DNA from: Natronohydrobacter sp.
GTDB taxonomy: Bacteria; Pseudomonadota; Alphaproteobacteria; Rhodobacterales; Rhodobacteraceae
Assembly (NCBI GenBank): GCA_030603695.1
Contig: JAUVXF010000007.1
Span: 62,001 to 126,000, forward strand
Direction of reading: 5' to 3'
DNA: 64,000 bases
Shown here in pieces: positions 1-9,207 of this stretch. Position numbers and translations under genes: made by a program. The notes beneath the pieces were generated by a model. It ran no database searches. It had not been told where the DNA came from and saw only the letters and a list, made by a program, of their open reading frames with translations. Positions within the stretch are counted from its first letter, which is position 1; the number at the start of each line of letters is the position of its first letter.

Positions 1-1624
1 GGCTTTCACACGCATTCGCGCGGCCTTTTTGCAGATAGACCGACGGCGCAAGCTGGGGCACGTGACCGGGTGCAAGAAACGCCCACACCTCGCCCGATGG
101 CAGCGTGACACGAACCCCAGTCCCGCCCTCATCCAGCACGGCCCGCGCATCCGGGTGCAGGTGAAAGCGCAGCGCAAAGGCCACACCTGCGCCGCCGCTA
201 CGCGCCAAGGCATCCTCGAATCGCCGCCGTTCGGCTTTGGTGGTGGCGATCAACATGTCCTCGCCACTCAGCGCGCGCCCGTCACCGGACAAATCCAGAT
301 GGCGCAGATGCTCCAACCCGTGACTGGGCACATAGCCATCATGGCTAAGGCTTGCAGTGCGCGCATGGGCAAAATGCCGCAGTTGCACCCCAACTTTGCG
401 CGGCCCGTCCAGCAGTTCCAACCGCGACTTGCGCCCACTGGCAAAGCGGGCCGAAGAATACCCCTCCAGCGCCAGCGTGGAATGCGAGGCGCTGGCACGG
501 CTGGCGCGGTGCCAATCCGGCCCGAAATCGCACCCATCGCCGCAAGATACGATCAGCGGGCGGCGGTTAGAGGTCATCTCGAAGGCGAGGGTAGAGGCAT
601 GGGCGCGCGCCGCCGCCTGCCCCTGCGGCGGGGCGGCGGCATCTATCAGCACAGTGCTGCGCCCGGCCGCAAGCCGGGCATATCCCATTGCCATGGTTTC
701 GGCAGGCTGAAGCGTTCCACCCCCAAGCTGCGCAAAGCCCGCCAAGGCTGTGCCAAGTGCACCCTCGCGCCCGCGCCCACCCCCGTGAAAACGCGCAAGG
801 CCACCATCGGCATGGCGCAACACCCGCAAGGCACGCGCCATCTTGTCCAGAAGGCCCAGAAACTCTGGCTCTGGCACATGGCCCTGATCGGCAAGCGCTT
901 GGGCTGCCAGCACAAGCTGCGCGAATATCTCCAACAGCTCTTCGGGGTTGCGCGACGCAAGCGTGCCATCTTCGCCAAGCAGCGTTTGCGCCGCGTGCAA
1001 CAGCGCCACATGCATATCGGGCAACCGGGCGGCCATACCTTCCAGCGACAGGGCGGCATACAGGCGGCCCAATTGCGCCTCTATGCGGGCCAGGCCCAAT
1101 TCCGCATGCGCGGCGATATGTTCCAGATAGGCCACGTGCAGCGCCAGAGATTGCAAAAACCGCGCCTGTGCTGCGGGTTCCATGCCTTGCAGCAGAAAGC
1201 GGGAATGCCCGATCCAGCGCACCACACGCCGCCCAACCAAGTGGGGCAGCCAGCCCGGCCCAACCCCCAGCCCCTGCCCCTGCCCAAACCGGGTGATCCA
1301 ATCTTGCAGCGCATTTTGCGCCAGTTTGCGCGCCGCACTATCGCCCAAGGCGGCCAGATCATCCAGCCAGCCAAAGCCGTGCAAACCGCCCTGCACAGGG
1401 CCAGCCTGATCGGAAAAAGGCAGGGTTCCGGGCGCATGCACAAGGCTGCCCGCCAGCAGGAATTCACCCGCCACCATGTCTGCGCCGCGCGCAGGTAGCC
1501 CGTGCAGTCTGGGTTCGGGTAGCGTGGCCAGCACGGCTGGGCGCAAATTGCGCGCCAACCAGCGCAAGCGCAGACGCTCTGCCAACCCCAAACGCATTGG
1601 CCCTGTTGGGCTTGCCTCACTCAC
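1..1624 (-). CDS. Heparinase II/III family protein, partial (C-terminus beyond window start)
   Basis: This gene is missing from the ORF track because it runs off the left edge. Reading the minus strand gives an open frame from about 1654 to base 1, starting around MRLGLAERLRLRWLARN. Mid-protein segments such as HSTLALEGYSSARFASG and FEMTSNRRPLIVSCG match the heparinase II/III-like proteins found next to rsmB in Rhodobacterales. The family contains polysaccharide lyases, but the substrate of this subgroup is not known to me. In-frame starts are ATG 1654, GTG 1624 and ATG 1597. I used GTG 1624 because AAAAGG lies about 10 nt upstream, but the choice is weak. It lies 115 bp downstream of rsmB on the same strand, so co-transcription is likely. 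The long plus-strand ORFs over it are shadows. Confidence 0.75.
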   Translation of the reverse strand, partial: MSEASPTGPMRLGLAERLRLRWLARNLRPAVLATLPEPRLHGLPARGADMVAGEFLLAGSLVHAPGTLPFSDQAGPVQGGLHGFGWLDDLAALGDSAARKLAQNALQDWITRFGQGQGLGVGPGWLPHLVGRRVVRWIGHSRFLLQGMEPAAQARFLQSLALHVAYLEHIAAHAELGLARIEAQLGRLYAALSLEGMAARLPDMHVALLHAAQTLLGEDGTLASRNPEELLEIFAQLVLAAQALADQGHVPEPEFLGLLDKMARALRVLRHADGGLARFHGGGRGREGALGTALAGFAQLGGGTLQPAETMAMGYARLAAGRSTVLIDAAAPPQGQAAARAHASTLAFEMTSNRRPLIVSCGDGCDFGPDWHRASRASASHSTLALEGYSSARFASGRKSRLELLDGPRKVGVQLRHFAHARTASLSHDGYVPSHGLEHLRHLDLSGDGRALSGEDMLIATTKAERRRFEDALARSGGAGVAFALRFHLHPDARAVLDEGGTGVRVTLPSGEVWAFLAPGHVPQLAPSVYLQKGRANACES

Positions 1625-1739
1625 ACGCGCCACGCCTTTTCGTTTCCGCCACATTGCCAATATCGGGGTGCGCCCCCCGCGCCCAGCTTATCTGATACGC
1701 CCTGCACTGCGCAAAGGCTACAGGGACAAGCAGCGCAGA

Positions 1740-3014
1740 TCAGTGGCCCTGTTGCAGATGGGCAATATAAAACCCGTCCAGCCCCCCGCTTTCTGGCCAG
1801 TAATCCGGGCGGGTGCGCAAGGTGCCATCGGGCAACAGCCATTCGGGCGGCAGGCCGGGAATATCGGCGGGCAGAATGCTGGCGCTGTGGCGCGCAAGGG
1901 CCGCGGCGATCTGCGCCTCACCCTCGGATGGCAAAAGCGAACAGGTGCAATACACAACCCGCCCCCCCGCGCGCAACAGCCCCTGCGCGGGATCAAGCAC
2001 GCGATCCAGCAGCGCCGCTTGCAGGGCTTGCAGGGCTTTCACATCTTCTTTGCCCCGAACAAGCGGCAATTCGGGGTGGCGGCGCAATGTGCCGGTGGCC
2101 GAACAGGGGGCATCCAGCAGAATGGCGTCAAAGGGCTGGTCTGGCCGCCAGTCCAGCGCATCGGCAACCACCGATTGCGCCCCAAGCCCGGTGCGCGCCA
2201 GATTATCGGCCAGCCGCACCATGCGTGCAGCAGAAATATCCAGCGCCGTGACACGCGCGCCATATGCAGCCAGTTGCATCGTCTTGCCGCCGGGGGCGGC
2301 GCAGATATCCAGCACCCGCGCGCCTGCCATATCGCGCAACAGTTGCGCAGGCAGGGCGGCGGCGGCATCTTGCACCCACCAAGCACCATCGCTGTAGCCG
2401 GGCAGCGCGGTAATCTGGCCGGGGGTGCGCAGCCGCAGACTGCCAGTTGGCAGCGCCAGCCCCTCCAGCCCGTCCGGGCGCGCGCCCTTCAGGGTTATAT
2501 CCAAAGGCGGCGCGCTTTGATGGGCCGCTTCAATCGCCGCCGTAACTTTTGCGCCATAGGCATTTTGCAGCGCCCCGCGCAGCCAGCCCGGCAAGCGCGG
2601 CACAGGCGCAGAGGCCCAATCCACCCCCTCGCCCAACTGGCGCAAGACGGCATTTGCCAGCCCTGCAAGCCCCGGCGCGCCCACATGGCGCACCAATTCC
2701 ACCGCATCATGGATCACCCCATGCGCAGGCGCGCCCAGAACATGCATTTCCACCAGCGCCAGCCGCAACACCCACATCACCGCATCGGGCGGGGCTTTGC
2801 GCAGGGCGCGGCGCAAATGGATATCTGCACGGCCAAAGGCGCGAAAACACTCTACCGCAAGGCGCTGTGCGCGTGCGCGCCCTTCGGGCGGCAGGGCGCG
2901 AAAGCTGTCGGGCGGGCGCATCAACACCTCTGCCATGCCGCGCTGCTGTTCCAGACAGGCAAGGATCAGATCAAGGGCGGCCGCGCGCGGCGCAAGGGAT
3001 GTCATCTCGGCCAT
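1740..3014 (-). CDS. rsmB: RsmB-like rRNA cytosine-C5 methyltransferase
   Basis: A SAM-dependent RNA m5C methyltransferase of the NOL1/NOP2/Sun family, expected to modify 16S rRNA. An N-terminal NusB-like RNA-binding domain spans about residues 5-135. The Rossmann methyltransferase domain follows, with SAM motif CAAPGGKT at 238-245, motif IV DAPCSATGTL at 301-310 and motif VI YCTCSL at 355-360, whose Cys358 would be the nucleophile. The ORF track extends to 3245, but I set the start at ATG 3014 (MAEMTSLAPR). The extra N-terminus has no domain character and would overlap the divergent gene at 3085. Length (424 aa) fits the family. The start point leaves a 70 bp divergent promoter region. Confidence 0.9.
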   Translation of the reverse strand: MAEMTSLAPRAAALDLILACLEQQRGMAEVLMRPPDSFRALPPEGRARAQRLAVECFRAFGRADIHLRRALRKAPPDAVMWVLRLALVEMHVLGAPAHGVIHDAVELVRHVGAPGLAGLANAVLRQLGEGVDWASAPVPRLPGWLRGALQNAYGAKVTAAIEAAHQSAPPLDITLKGARPDGLEGLALPTGSLRLRTPGQITALPGYSDGAWWVQDAAAALPAQLLRDMAGARVLDICAAPGGKTMQLAAYGARVTALDISAARMVRLADNLARTGLGAQSVVADALDWRPDQPFDAILLDAPCSATGTLRRHPELPLVRGKEDVKALQALQAALLDRVLDPAQGLLRAGGRVVYCTCSLLPSEGEAQIAAALARHSASILPADIPGLPPEWLLPDGTLRTRPDYWPESGGLDGFYIAHLQQGH

Positions 3015-3084
3015 AAGCGGGTTTCTTGTCCTTTGGTGCTGGTGCGGTATATCAGGGAACAAGGCCAAGGCAAGGACAAGACCC

Positions 3085-3306
3085 ATGACAGACACGCCAG
3101 AACCCCCCGATGTGACGCCCGAAATCAGCGAGGCAGACCGCCGCGCCGCCCTGCCTGCCGCCGCACGCCGCGCGCTGGAAGAGGCCGATGCCCGCCGCGC
3201 CGCAAACGCCACCCCCGACATGCCGCCCGAATTGGGCGGGCGCAAAGGGCCAGAACCTGTGCGCTATGGTGATTGGGAAAAGAAGGGCATTGCCATAGAT
3301 TTCTAG
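3085..3306 (+). CDS. DUF1674 / SDHAF4-like succinate dehydrogenase assembly factor
   Basis: A 73-residue protein. Its C-terminus carries the family signature GRKGPEPVRYGDWEKKG followed by the terminal IAIDF. The family includes mitochondrial SDHAF4, which binds the flavinylated SdhA subunit during complex II assembly. Bacterial members are small soluble proteins whose only conserved part is this C-terminal block, and the N-terminus here is a low-complexity Ala/Arg/Glu stretch as expected. Start ATG 3085 was chosen over the longer ORF because it removes an unrelated N-terminal extension and clears the divergent rsmB start. It stands alone between rsmB and rpoH. Confidence 0.85.
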   Translation: MTDTPEPPDVTPEISEADRRAALPAAARRALEEADARRAANATPDMPPELGGRKGPEPVRYGDWEKKGIAIDF

Positions 3307-3375
3307 GCGCGCGCCCAAGCGTTTGGCGCAGGCAAACCGCTGCAACCGGCCTGCCCGCGCAGTGGCATCACGCGC

Positions 3376-4272
3376 TTAGCTGACGGGAACAACCATGCCC
3401 TTTTCGCGCGCCAAGGTGCGCATGCGGCCTTGCAGCTTTTCAAACGCGCGCACCTCGATCTGGCGAATACGCTCGCGGCTGACATCATAGCGCTGTGACA
3501 GGTCTTCCAGCGTCACGGGTTCATCGCTCAGGCGGCGCTGTGTCAGAACATCGCGCTCGCGCTCGTTGAGTGCGTCAAGCGCCTCCATCAGCAATTCGCG
3601 GCGCTGCTCGAATTCATCACGCTCGGCGTAATCATTGGCCTGATCGGCGTCTTCATCCTCCAGCCAGTCTTGCCAGCTAGAGGCCCCCTCCTCGCTGCCA
3701 ATCGTGGCATTCAGCGACGAATCCCCCGATGACAGGCGGCGATTCATCGAAATCACCTCATCCTCGGTCACATTCAGATCCCGCGCGATCTGGGCCACGT
3801 TTTCAGGGCGCAAATCGCCCTCTTCCAGCGCGCCAATCTTGGTTTTTGCCTTGCGCAGGTTGAAAAACAGCTTTTTCTGGGCGCTGGTCGTGCCCAGTTT
3901 CACCAGCGACCAAGACCGCAGGATGTATTCCTGAATGCTGGCCCTGATCCACCACATCGCATAGGTGGCAAGGCGAAAGCCCTTATCCGGGTCAAAGCGC
4001 TTGACCGCCTGCATCAGCCCCACATTGGCCTCGGAAATCACCTCTGCCTGTGGCAGGCCGTAACCGCGATAGCCCATCGCGATCTTTGCGGCCAGACGCA
4101 GATGGCTTGTCACCAGCTTATGCGCGGCCTCCCTGTCCTGATGATCCACCCAGCGCTTGGCCAGCATGAATTCCTCTTCCGGCTCCAACATCGGAAAGCG
4201 GCGGATTTCCTGCATATAGCGGTTCAGCCCCTGTTCCGGGCTGGGCGCGGGAAGATTGGCGTAGCTGCTCAT
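3376..4272 (-). CDS. rpoH: RNA polymerase heat-shock sigma factor RpoH (sigma-32)
   Basis: A 298-residue sigma-70 family factor for heat-shock and oxidative-stress promoters. Visible regions are the core-binding/-10 block GLMQAVKRFDPDKGFRLATY (85-104), the RpoH box QKKLFFNLR (132-140) that identifies sigma-32 proteins, and a region 4.2 helix-turn-helix near the C-terminus (DVSRERIRQIEVRAFEKLQ). Start ATG 4272 (MSSYANLPAPS) removes 20 non-conserved residues from the track ORF. Rhodobacter species carry two RpoH paralogues. The length and RpoH box fit the RpoHI type, but I cannot assign it firmly. The 138 bp upstream, before rluD, should hold the promoter. Confidence 0.95.
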   Translation of the reverse strand: MSSYANLPAPSPEQGLNRYMQEIRRFPMLEPEEEFMLAKRWVDHQDREAAHKLVTSHLRLAAKIAMGYRGYGLPQAEVISEANVGLMQAVKRFDPDKGFRLATYAMWWIRASIQEYILRSWSLVKLGTTSAQKKLFFNLRKAKTKIGALEEGDLRPENVAQIARDLNVTEDEVISMNRRLSSGDSSLNATIGSEEGASSWQDWLEDEDADQANDYAERDEFEQRRELLMEALDALNERERDVLTQRRLSDEPVTLEDLSQRYDVSRERIRQIEVRAFEKLQGRMRTLAREKGMVVPVS

Positions 4273-4410
4273 CACATATATCCTGTATTGCGGGCCAAGC
4301 TTAGCAGATAAGAACACTTTGTGCATCTGCAAGCGAAACTGTCATGAATTCCGTTATGTCAGATATACGCAGCGCGCGGCGGTTTCCGTCAGGGGCCTCA
4401 CGCGGTTGTG

Positions 4411-5457
4411 TCAGATCGGGACAGAATGGCGCAGCACCTCCAGCAGTTCGGCCATATCCGGGGGCAAGGGGGCCTCGAAATCCAGCTCCTCGCCTGTCAC
4501 AGGATGGACAAAGCCCAAAGTTGCCGCATGCAGTGCCTGACGCGGGAATGCGGCGCAGGCGGCCAGCGCAGGCGCGCCAAGCGCGCGCTCTGACAGTTTG
4601 CGCCGCCCGCCATAGACAGGATCCCCCACCAGCCCATGCCCCGCATGAGCCAGATGCACCCGTATCTGATGGGTGCGCCCGGTTTCCAGCCAGCATTCCA
4701 GCAGCGCCAGCGCAGGCGGCTGGCCAAACCCTTCCAGCACCCGCGCGCGAGTAATGGCATGGCGGCCATTGGCCCAGACGACGGCCTGTTTCTGGCGGTC
4801 GTTCTTGCTGCGCGCAAGCTGGCTTGTGATTTTCAGGATATTCCCGGCCTCGAAACTCGCACCGCGAACACCATGCAAACGGGGGTCGGCGGCATCGGGC
4901 ATGCCGTAAACCACCGCCAGATACCGCCGCGTTACGGTGTGGCGTTCAAATTGCGCGGCCAGCCCCTGATGCGCGCGGTCGGATTTCGCCACCACCAACA
5001 GGCCCGATGTTTCCTTGTCTATGCGGTGCACGATGCCGGGCCGCTTTTCGCCGCCAATGCCTGACAGGCTATCGCCGCAATGGTGTAACAGGGCGTTTAC
5101 AAGCGTGCTGTCAGGGCTGCCGGGGGCGGGATGCACCACCATTCCGGCGGGTTTGTTGATGACGATCACCTCGTCATCTTCCCAAACCACAGTCAGGGCG
5201 ATATCTTGGGCGCGGGTTTCCACCTCTTGCGCATCTTCCAGACGCAGGGTGATGATATCCCCCTCAGCCACTTTCACGCGCGGGTTGTCCAGCACGCGGC
5301 CTGCGCACAAAACCTGCCCCTCTTCGATCATCTTCACCAGCCGCGAGCGTGACAGCCCCGCGCCCTCTGGCGCATCGCGCGCCAAAGCCTTATCTAGCCG
5401 GGGGGGCGGTTCGGCCCCGATCGTGACAAGAATTTCCCGCAAAGGCGCGTCCGCCAT
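4411..5457 (-). CDS. rluD: RluD-like 23S rRNA pseudouridine synthase
   Basis: A 348-residue RsuA/RluA-family pseudouridine synthase, expected to modify 23S rRNA helix 69. An S4 RNA-binding domain lies at about 18-80, followed by the catalytic domain with NKPAGMVVHP (101-110) and the signature HRIDKETSGLLVV, whose Asp147 is the catalytic aspartate. The C-terminal GRTHQIRVHLAHAGH block is also typical. Start ATG 5457 (MADAPLREIL) was chosen. It shares the sequence CCATGG with the start of the divergent gene at 5456, so the two genes overlap by 2 nt head to head. GGAG lies about 8 nt upstream. Longer starts would run through the neighbour's coding sequence. Confidence 0.93.
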   Translation of the reverse strand: MADAPLREILVTIGAEPPPRLDKALARDAPEGAGLSRSRLVKMIEEGQVLCAGRVLDNPRVKVAEGDIITLRLEDAQEVETRAQDIALTVVWEDDEVIVINKPAGMVVHPAPGSPDSTLVNALLHHCGDSLSGIGGEKRPGIVHRIDKETSGLLVVAKSDRAHQGLAAQFERHTVTRRYLAVVYGMPDAADPRLHGVRGASFEAGNILKITSQLARSKNDRQKQAVVWANGRHAITRARVLEGFGQPPALALLECWLETGRTHQIRVHLAHAGHGLVGDPVYGGRRKLSERALGAPALAACAAFPRQALHAATLGFVHPVTGEELDFEAPLPPDMAELLEVLRHSVPI

Positions 5458-5773
5458 GGCCAATACTCCAGTTTCGCCGCCTGACGGCCCGCCCCCGCCA
5501 GAGCTGCGTTTTATCAAGCGTCTGGTGGTGGTGCTGACAAGCGTTATGATCCTTGGCCTCTTAGTCATCATCGGGCTGCTTGTCACCCGGATTGGCATGG
5601 CCCCGGCCCCGGTGGCCTTGCCAGAGGGAATTGCCTTGCCGCAAGGCGCGCGGGCCGAAGCAATTACACTGTCACAAGAATGGGTGATCGTGCTGACCCG
5701 CGAGGGGGAAGCGCTGTTCTACAGCCGCCGCACCGGGGCTTTGCGCCACAGCCTTGCCCTGCCGGCACAATAA
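5456..5773 (+). CDS. Small single-pass membrane protein, DUF6476-like
   Basis: A 105-residue protein starting MANTPVSPPDG. A Pro-rich N-terminus of about 20 residues precedes one transmembrane helix (about 26-48, LVVVLTSVMILGLLVIIGLL). A short periplasmic domain follows with a beta-rich end (WVIVLTREGEALFYSRRTG). I recognise this as the kind of protein found opposite rluD in Rhodobacterales, probably DUF6476. No function is known to me. Its ATG (5456-5458) overlaps the rluD ATG on the other strand. Its promoter must therefore lie inside rluD, and the rluD promoter inside this gene. Confidence 0.75.
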   Translation: MANTPVSPPDGPPPPELRFIKRLVVVLTSVMILGLLVIIGLLVTRIGMAPAPVALPEGIALPQGARAEAITLSQEWVIVLTREGEALFYSRRTGALRHSLALPAQ

Positions 5774-5862
5774 CCCCGCACCAGCGCCTTGGCCCAGACA
5801 GGATTTGCCAGCATGACCCCTGCGCGCTAGGCTATACCCTTGGCAGCATAGGAGAACCGCGC

Positions 5863-6699
5863 ATGGCCCGCACCGTCACCACCCAGATCGGGGATGCAAG
5901 TGTCAGCATCATCACCGATGGCGCAACAGAATTTGGCCCCGATTTATTCCCCGGCACCGCGCCTGAACATATTTCCGCCCTGCTGCAACAGGCAGGCGAA
6001 ACCGCGATTGCCACCAATTTCAATGCTGTCCTTATCCGGCAAGGGGGCCGCGTGATTCTGGCGGATGCTGGGCCGCGTAATCTGTTCGGGCCAAGCTGCG
6101 GCCATCTGGGCGAAGGGCTGGCCGAACTGGGCGTTGGCCCCGATCAGGTGGATACGCTGCTGGCCACCCATCTGCACCCCGACCATGTGGCGGGCATGAT
6201 CACGCCAGAGGGCGCGGCAGTGTTTCCCAATGCCACCCTTTATGTGACAGAGGCAGAGCGCGCCTTCTGGTCAGAGGATGCCAATTTTCAGGGCGCGCTG
6301 TCAGGCGTGGCCGATTGGGCAAAACTGGCGCAAGCCGTGCTGGCCGCCTATGCTGACAGGCTGGAGATTTTGGCGGATGGGGGAGAGGCCGCGCCCGGCC
6401 TGTCGGGCTTTGCCCTGCCCGGCCACACGCCGGGGCATTTTGGCTGGCGGCTGGACAGTGGCGGCGCAAGCCTAGTGCATGTGGGCGATATTGTGCATGC
6501 CCCTGCGCTGCAAGTGCCCGATCCAGAAATCGCCATCAGCTTTGATCTGGACAGCGCCACCGCGCGCGACACCCGCAAACGGCTGCTGGATATGCTGGCC
6601 AGCGATGGCACTTTGTTCACGGGCGGGCATTTTTTGCACCCCGCCTTCAACCGGGTTGCGCGCAAAGGGCAGGGCTATGAACTGGTTGGCGCAGGGTAA
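5863..6699 (+). CDS. MBL-fold metallo-hydrolase
   Basis: A 278-residue metallo-beta-lactamase-fold hydrolase. The zinc motif THLHPDHVAG (HxHxDH at 103-108) is followed by the third and later metal-ligand regions LPGHTPGHFGW and HVGDIVH. The N-terminus has no signal peptide, so it should be cytoplasmic. The domain layout resembles lactonase or quinolone-degradation-type MBL proteins, but the substrate cannot be read from sequence. Start ATG 5863 has a good Shine-Dalgarno (GGAGAA) 8 nt upstream. The track ORF from 5680 overlaps the preceding gene and is not credible. It is convergent with selO, only 12 bp away. Confidence 0.88.
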   Translation: MARTVTTQIGDASVSIITDGATEFGPDLFPGTAPEHISALLQQAGETAIATNFNAVLIRQGGRVILADAGPRNLFGPSCGHLGEGLAELGVGPDQVDTLLATHLHPDHVAGMITPEGAAVFPNATLYVTEAERAFWSEDANFQGALSGVADWAKLAQAVLAAYADRLEILADGGEAAPGLSGFALPGHTPGHFGWRLDSGGASLVHVGDIVHAPALQVPDPEIAISFDLDSATARDTRKRLLDMLASDGTLFTGGHFLHPAFNRVARKGQGYELVGAG

Positions 6700-6711
6700 C
6701 GCCCACGGCAA

Positions 6712-8166
6712 TCAGGTTCCGCAATAGGTGACAATCGCGGGCACATCGGCGGGGGCGGGGCTGGCATAGCGCTCCATCCCCGCGATGGGCGTAAACGGGG
6801 CCTGCACCCGCGCCAAAAGCGCTTGGAACGGCCCCATATCCCCCTGAAAGCTGGCCGCGTGCAGCGCCTCTTCCACCAGATGATTGCGCGGAATATAAAC
6901 CGGATTGACCGCGCGCATGCGCGCGGCGGCGGCCTCTGGATCAGGCAGCGCGGCGCAGTAGCGTTCCAACCATGTTTCAACGCCATCCGGGCTATGAAAC
7001 AGCGACAGAAGTGGCGCGCTCTCGCCCAGCGCGGCAGCAGGCAGCGCCTGAAAGAAACTGGTGAAATCCACGTTTTGCCCCTGCCACAGTTTGTGCATAT
7101 CCTCGATCAAAGCGGGATCGGGGGTATCCAACCCCAGCTTGCGGGCAAAGACCTCGGCCCATTCGGCCTGATAGGCGGCCTGAATGCGCCCGATCACCTC
7201 GGTTGCGCGGGTGATGGCGCGGTCTTCTTGTGTATCGATCAGGGGCAAAAGCGCCTCTGCCAGCCGCGCGAGGTTCCAAAACAGGATTGCGGGCTGGTTG
7301 CCATACGCATAGCGCCCCATCCTGTCGATAGAGCTGAAAACCGTTGCGGGATCATAGGCTTCCATAAAGGCGCAGGGGCCATAATCTATGGTTTCGCCGG
7401 AAATGGTGGTGTTATCGGTATTCATCACCCCGTGGATAAAGCCCAAGCCCATCCATTGCGCCACAAGCCGCGCCTGCCGTTGGCCCACACGTTCCAGAAA
7501 CTGCAATGCCGCATCTTCTGCCCCTGTCACATCGGGGTCATGCCGGGCGATGGCGTAATCCAGAAGCAGGCGCAGTTTGTCCCGCTCGCCCCGCGCGGCG
7601 AAAAACTGGAATGTGCCCACGCGCAGATGGCTGGCACCGATCCGCGCCAGCACCGCGCCCGGCTCTGGCCCGAATTGGCGCAACACCTTGTCGCCCGTGG
7701 TGCAGGCGGCAAGGGCGCGGGTGGTGGGCACACCAAGCGCGGCCATGGCTTCGGATATCAGGTATTCGCGCAGCACTGGCCCCAAGACTGCACGCCCATC
7801 CCCGCCGCGTGCAAAAGGTGTGCGGCCAGAGCCTTTGAGGTGGATGTCCCAGCGCGCGCCCTGCGGATCAAGCACTTCCCCCACCAATAGCGCGCGCCCA
7901 TCCCCAAGCTGGGGCGAAAAGCCACCGAATTGATGGCCCGCATAGGCTTGGGCCAAAGGCTGCGCCCCCTCTGGCAGGGCATGGCCAGCCAGCAAGCCAA
8001 GCCCTTCGGCGCTGCGCAGCGCCCCGGCATCCAGCCCCAAGGCCAGAGCCAGCGGAGCATTCAAAAGCACAAGCTGCGGGTCAGGCCAATCCTGTCCCTG
8101 CCATGGCGTGTAAAGGCCAACAAGTTCTTGTGCATAACTGTTATCGAAAGGCAGTGAGAGGGACAT
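6712..8166 (-). CDS. selO: SelO/YdiU-family protein adenylyltransferase
   Basis: A 484-residue pseudokinase-fold enzyme. Characterised SelO proteins transfer AMP from ATP to Ser/Thr/Tyr residues and act in oxidative-stress responses. Conserved blocks are KGSGRTPFARGGDGRA (111-126), the tract around IHGVMNTDNTTISGETIDYG (244-263) containing the metal-binding residues, and CAFMEAYDP. The C-terminus ends TYCGT, so the usual C-terminal redox residue is a cysteine near the end rather than selenocysteine. It is transcribed on the same strand as msrB upstream (59 bp gap), so the two redox-stress genes may be co-expressed. Confidence 0.93.
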   Translation of the reverse strand: MSLSLPFDNSYAQELVGLYTPWQGQDWPDPQLVLLNAPLALALGLDAGALRSAEGLGLLAGHALPEGAQPLAQAYAGHQFGGFSPQLGDGRALLVGEVLDPQGARWDIHLKGSGRTPFARGGDGRAVLGPVLREYLISEAMAALGVPTTRALAACTTGDKVLRQFGPEPGAVLARIGASHLRVGTFQFFAARGERDKLRLLLDYAIARHDPDVTGAEDAALQFLERVGQRQARLVAQWMGLGFIHGVMNTDNTTISGETIDYGPCAFMEAYDPATVFSSIDRMGRYAYGNQPAILFWNLARLAEALLPLIDTQEDRAITRATEVIGRIQAAYQAEWAEVFARKLGLDTPDPALIEDMHKLWQGQNVDFTSFFQALPAAALGESAPLLSLFHSPDGVETWLERYCAALPDPEAAAARMRAVNPVYIPRNHLVEEALHAASFQGDMGPFQALLARVQAPFTPIAGMERYASPAPADVPAIVTYCGT

Positions 8167-8225
8167 TTGGACACCCGGCTGTCAACTAAGGCTTACAGGT
8201 AGGCCGAAATATCAAACCGGCCAGT

Positions 8226-8669
8226 CTAGATATCAACTTGATCCAAAAATTCGCCATACCCCTCGGCCTCCATCTCTTCCAGCGGGATAAAGCGCAGCGC
8301 GGCAGAATTGATGCAATAGCGTAATCCCCCACGATCCCGCGGGCCATCGGGAAAGACATGGCCCAAATGGCTATCCCCATGCCGGGAACGCACCTCCACC
8401 CGGATCATCCCGTGGCTGGTATCGCGATTCTCTATCACATGATCGGCAATCAGGGGTTTGGTGAAGCTTGGCCAGCCACATCCCGATTCGAACTTGTCGG
8501 AGGAGGCGAAAAGCGGCTCTCCAGAGACGATATCAACGTAAATCCCCGGCTGCTTGGTGCTGTTATAGGCGCCGCTCCATGGGCGCTCTGTGCCGTTTTC
8601 CTGTGTGATATAGTATTGTTCGGGGGTGAGGGCCGCAATGATTTCCGGGCGGCGTTCATAGCGGGGCAT
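8226..8669 (-). CDS. msrB: Peptide-methionine (R)-S-oxide reductase MsrB
   Basis: A 147-residue reductase that repairs methionine-R-sulfoxide in proteins. Motifs are SGCGWPSF (Cys64, candidate resolving Cys), [13 protein letters not shown] and [11 protein letters not shown] with catalytic Cys119. It lacks the paired CxxC zinc motifs found in many MsrB proteins, so it is of the zinc-free type. The track ORF is far longer (to 9419), but it would cover the complex I gene on the other strand. ATG 8669 is preceded by AAGGAGAG at ideal spacing, and the protein begins MPRYERRPE. Confidence 0.93.
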   Translation of the reverse strand: MPRYERRPEIIAALTPEQYYITQENGTERPWSGAYNSTKQPGIYVDIVSGEPLFASSDKFESGCGWPSFTKPLIADHVIENRDTSHGMIRVEVRSRHGDSHLGHVFPDGPRDRGGLRYCINSAALRFIPLEEMEAEGYGEFLDQVDI

Positions 8670-8813
8670 GGCATCTCTCCTTGGTGGTAGCTGCGGCACA
8701 ACGTAACCAGCCTGTGCATGAAGGCAAGCGGGGCGCGCTTGGCTCTGGATTTCCCGGCAGGGCTGGTGCATAAGGGCGCAACTTCCACTGCGCCCTGACA
8801 TCCGAGGTGGCCT

Positions 8814-9188
8814 ATGAAATTCTTGCTGCGCCTGCTGACCTGGTGGAACACCTCCACCCTGAATACCGCGTTTTTCACATGGCGCCACGGCGTGAAAGTG
8901 GGCGAGGATGTGCAGGGCAATATTTACTACCGCTCGCGCGATGGCAAGAAACGCTGGGTTATTTATAACGGCGAATCCGAGGCAAGCCGCGTGGCCCCCG
9001 ATTGGCATGGCTGGCTGCACCACACCTGGGATGAGACACCCACGGAGAAACCGCTTGTGCACAAGCCATGGGAAAAGCCACATCAGGAAAACCTGACAGG
9101 CACGCAACTTGCCTATGCGCCGCAAGGATCGATCCGCCGCAAAAGCCCGGATCAGCGCAAGGATTACGAAGCATGGACACCGGAATGA
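8814..9188 (+). CDS. NDUFA12-family NADH:ubiquinone oxidoreductase subunit
   Basis: A 124-residue homologue of the accessory complex I subunit NDUFA12 (B17.2), found in alphaproteobacteria and mitochondria. The signature is the aromatic-rich centre [20 protein letters not shown] followed by [13 protein letters not shown], then a basic C-terminal tail with [10 protein letters not shown]. It should sit on the peripheral arm of complex I. The start ATG 8814 has GAGGTGG upstream. The next gene, on the same strand, begins 19 bp downstream. The two are commonly paired in Rhodobacterales. Confidence 0.92.
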   Translation: MKFLLRLLTWWNTSTLNTAFFTWRHGVKVGEDVQGNIYYRSRDGKKRWVIYNGESEASRVAPDWHGWLHHTWDETPTEKPLVHKPWEKPHQENLTGTQLAYAPQGSIRRKSPDQRKDYEAWTPE

Positions 9189-9207
9189 AGCGGCCCCCAG
9201 CCTGACC

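Noticed and set aside
29-1498. 489-codon plus-strand ORF at the left edge
   Set aside because: It is the antisense shadow of a heparinase-family gene whose minus frame gives a sensible protein. The ORF product is Arg/Gln/Pro-rich with no domain.
1476-3272. 598-codon plus-strand ORF across rsmB
   Set aside because: Antisense shadow of rsmB, which carries full methyltransferase motifs on the minus strand.
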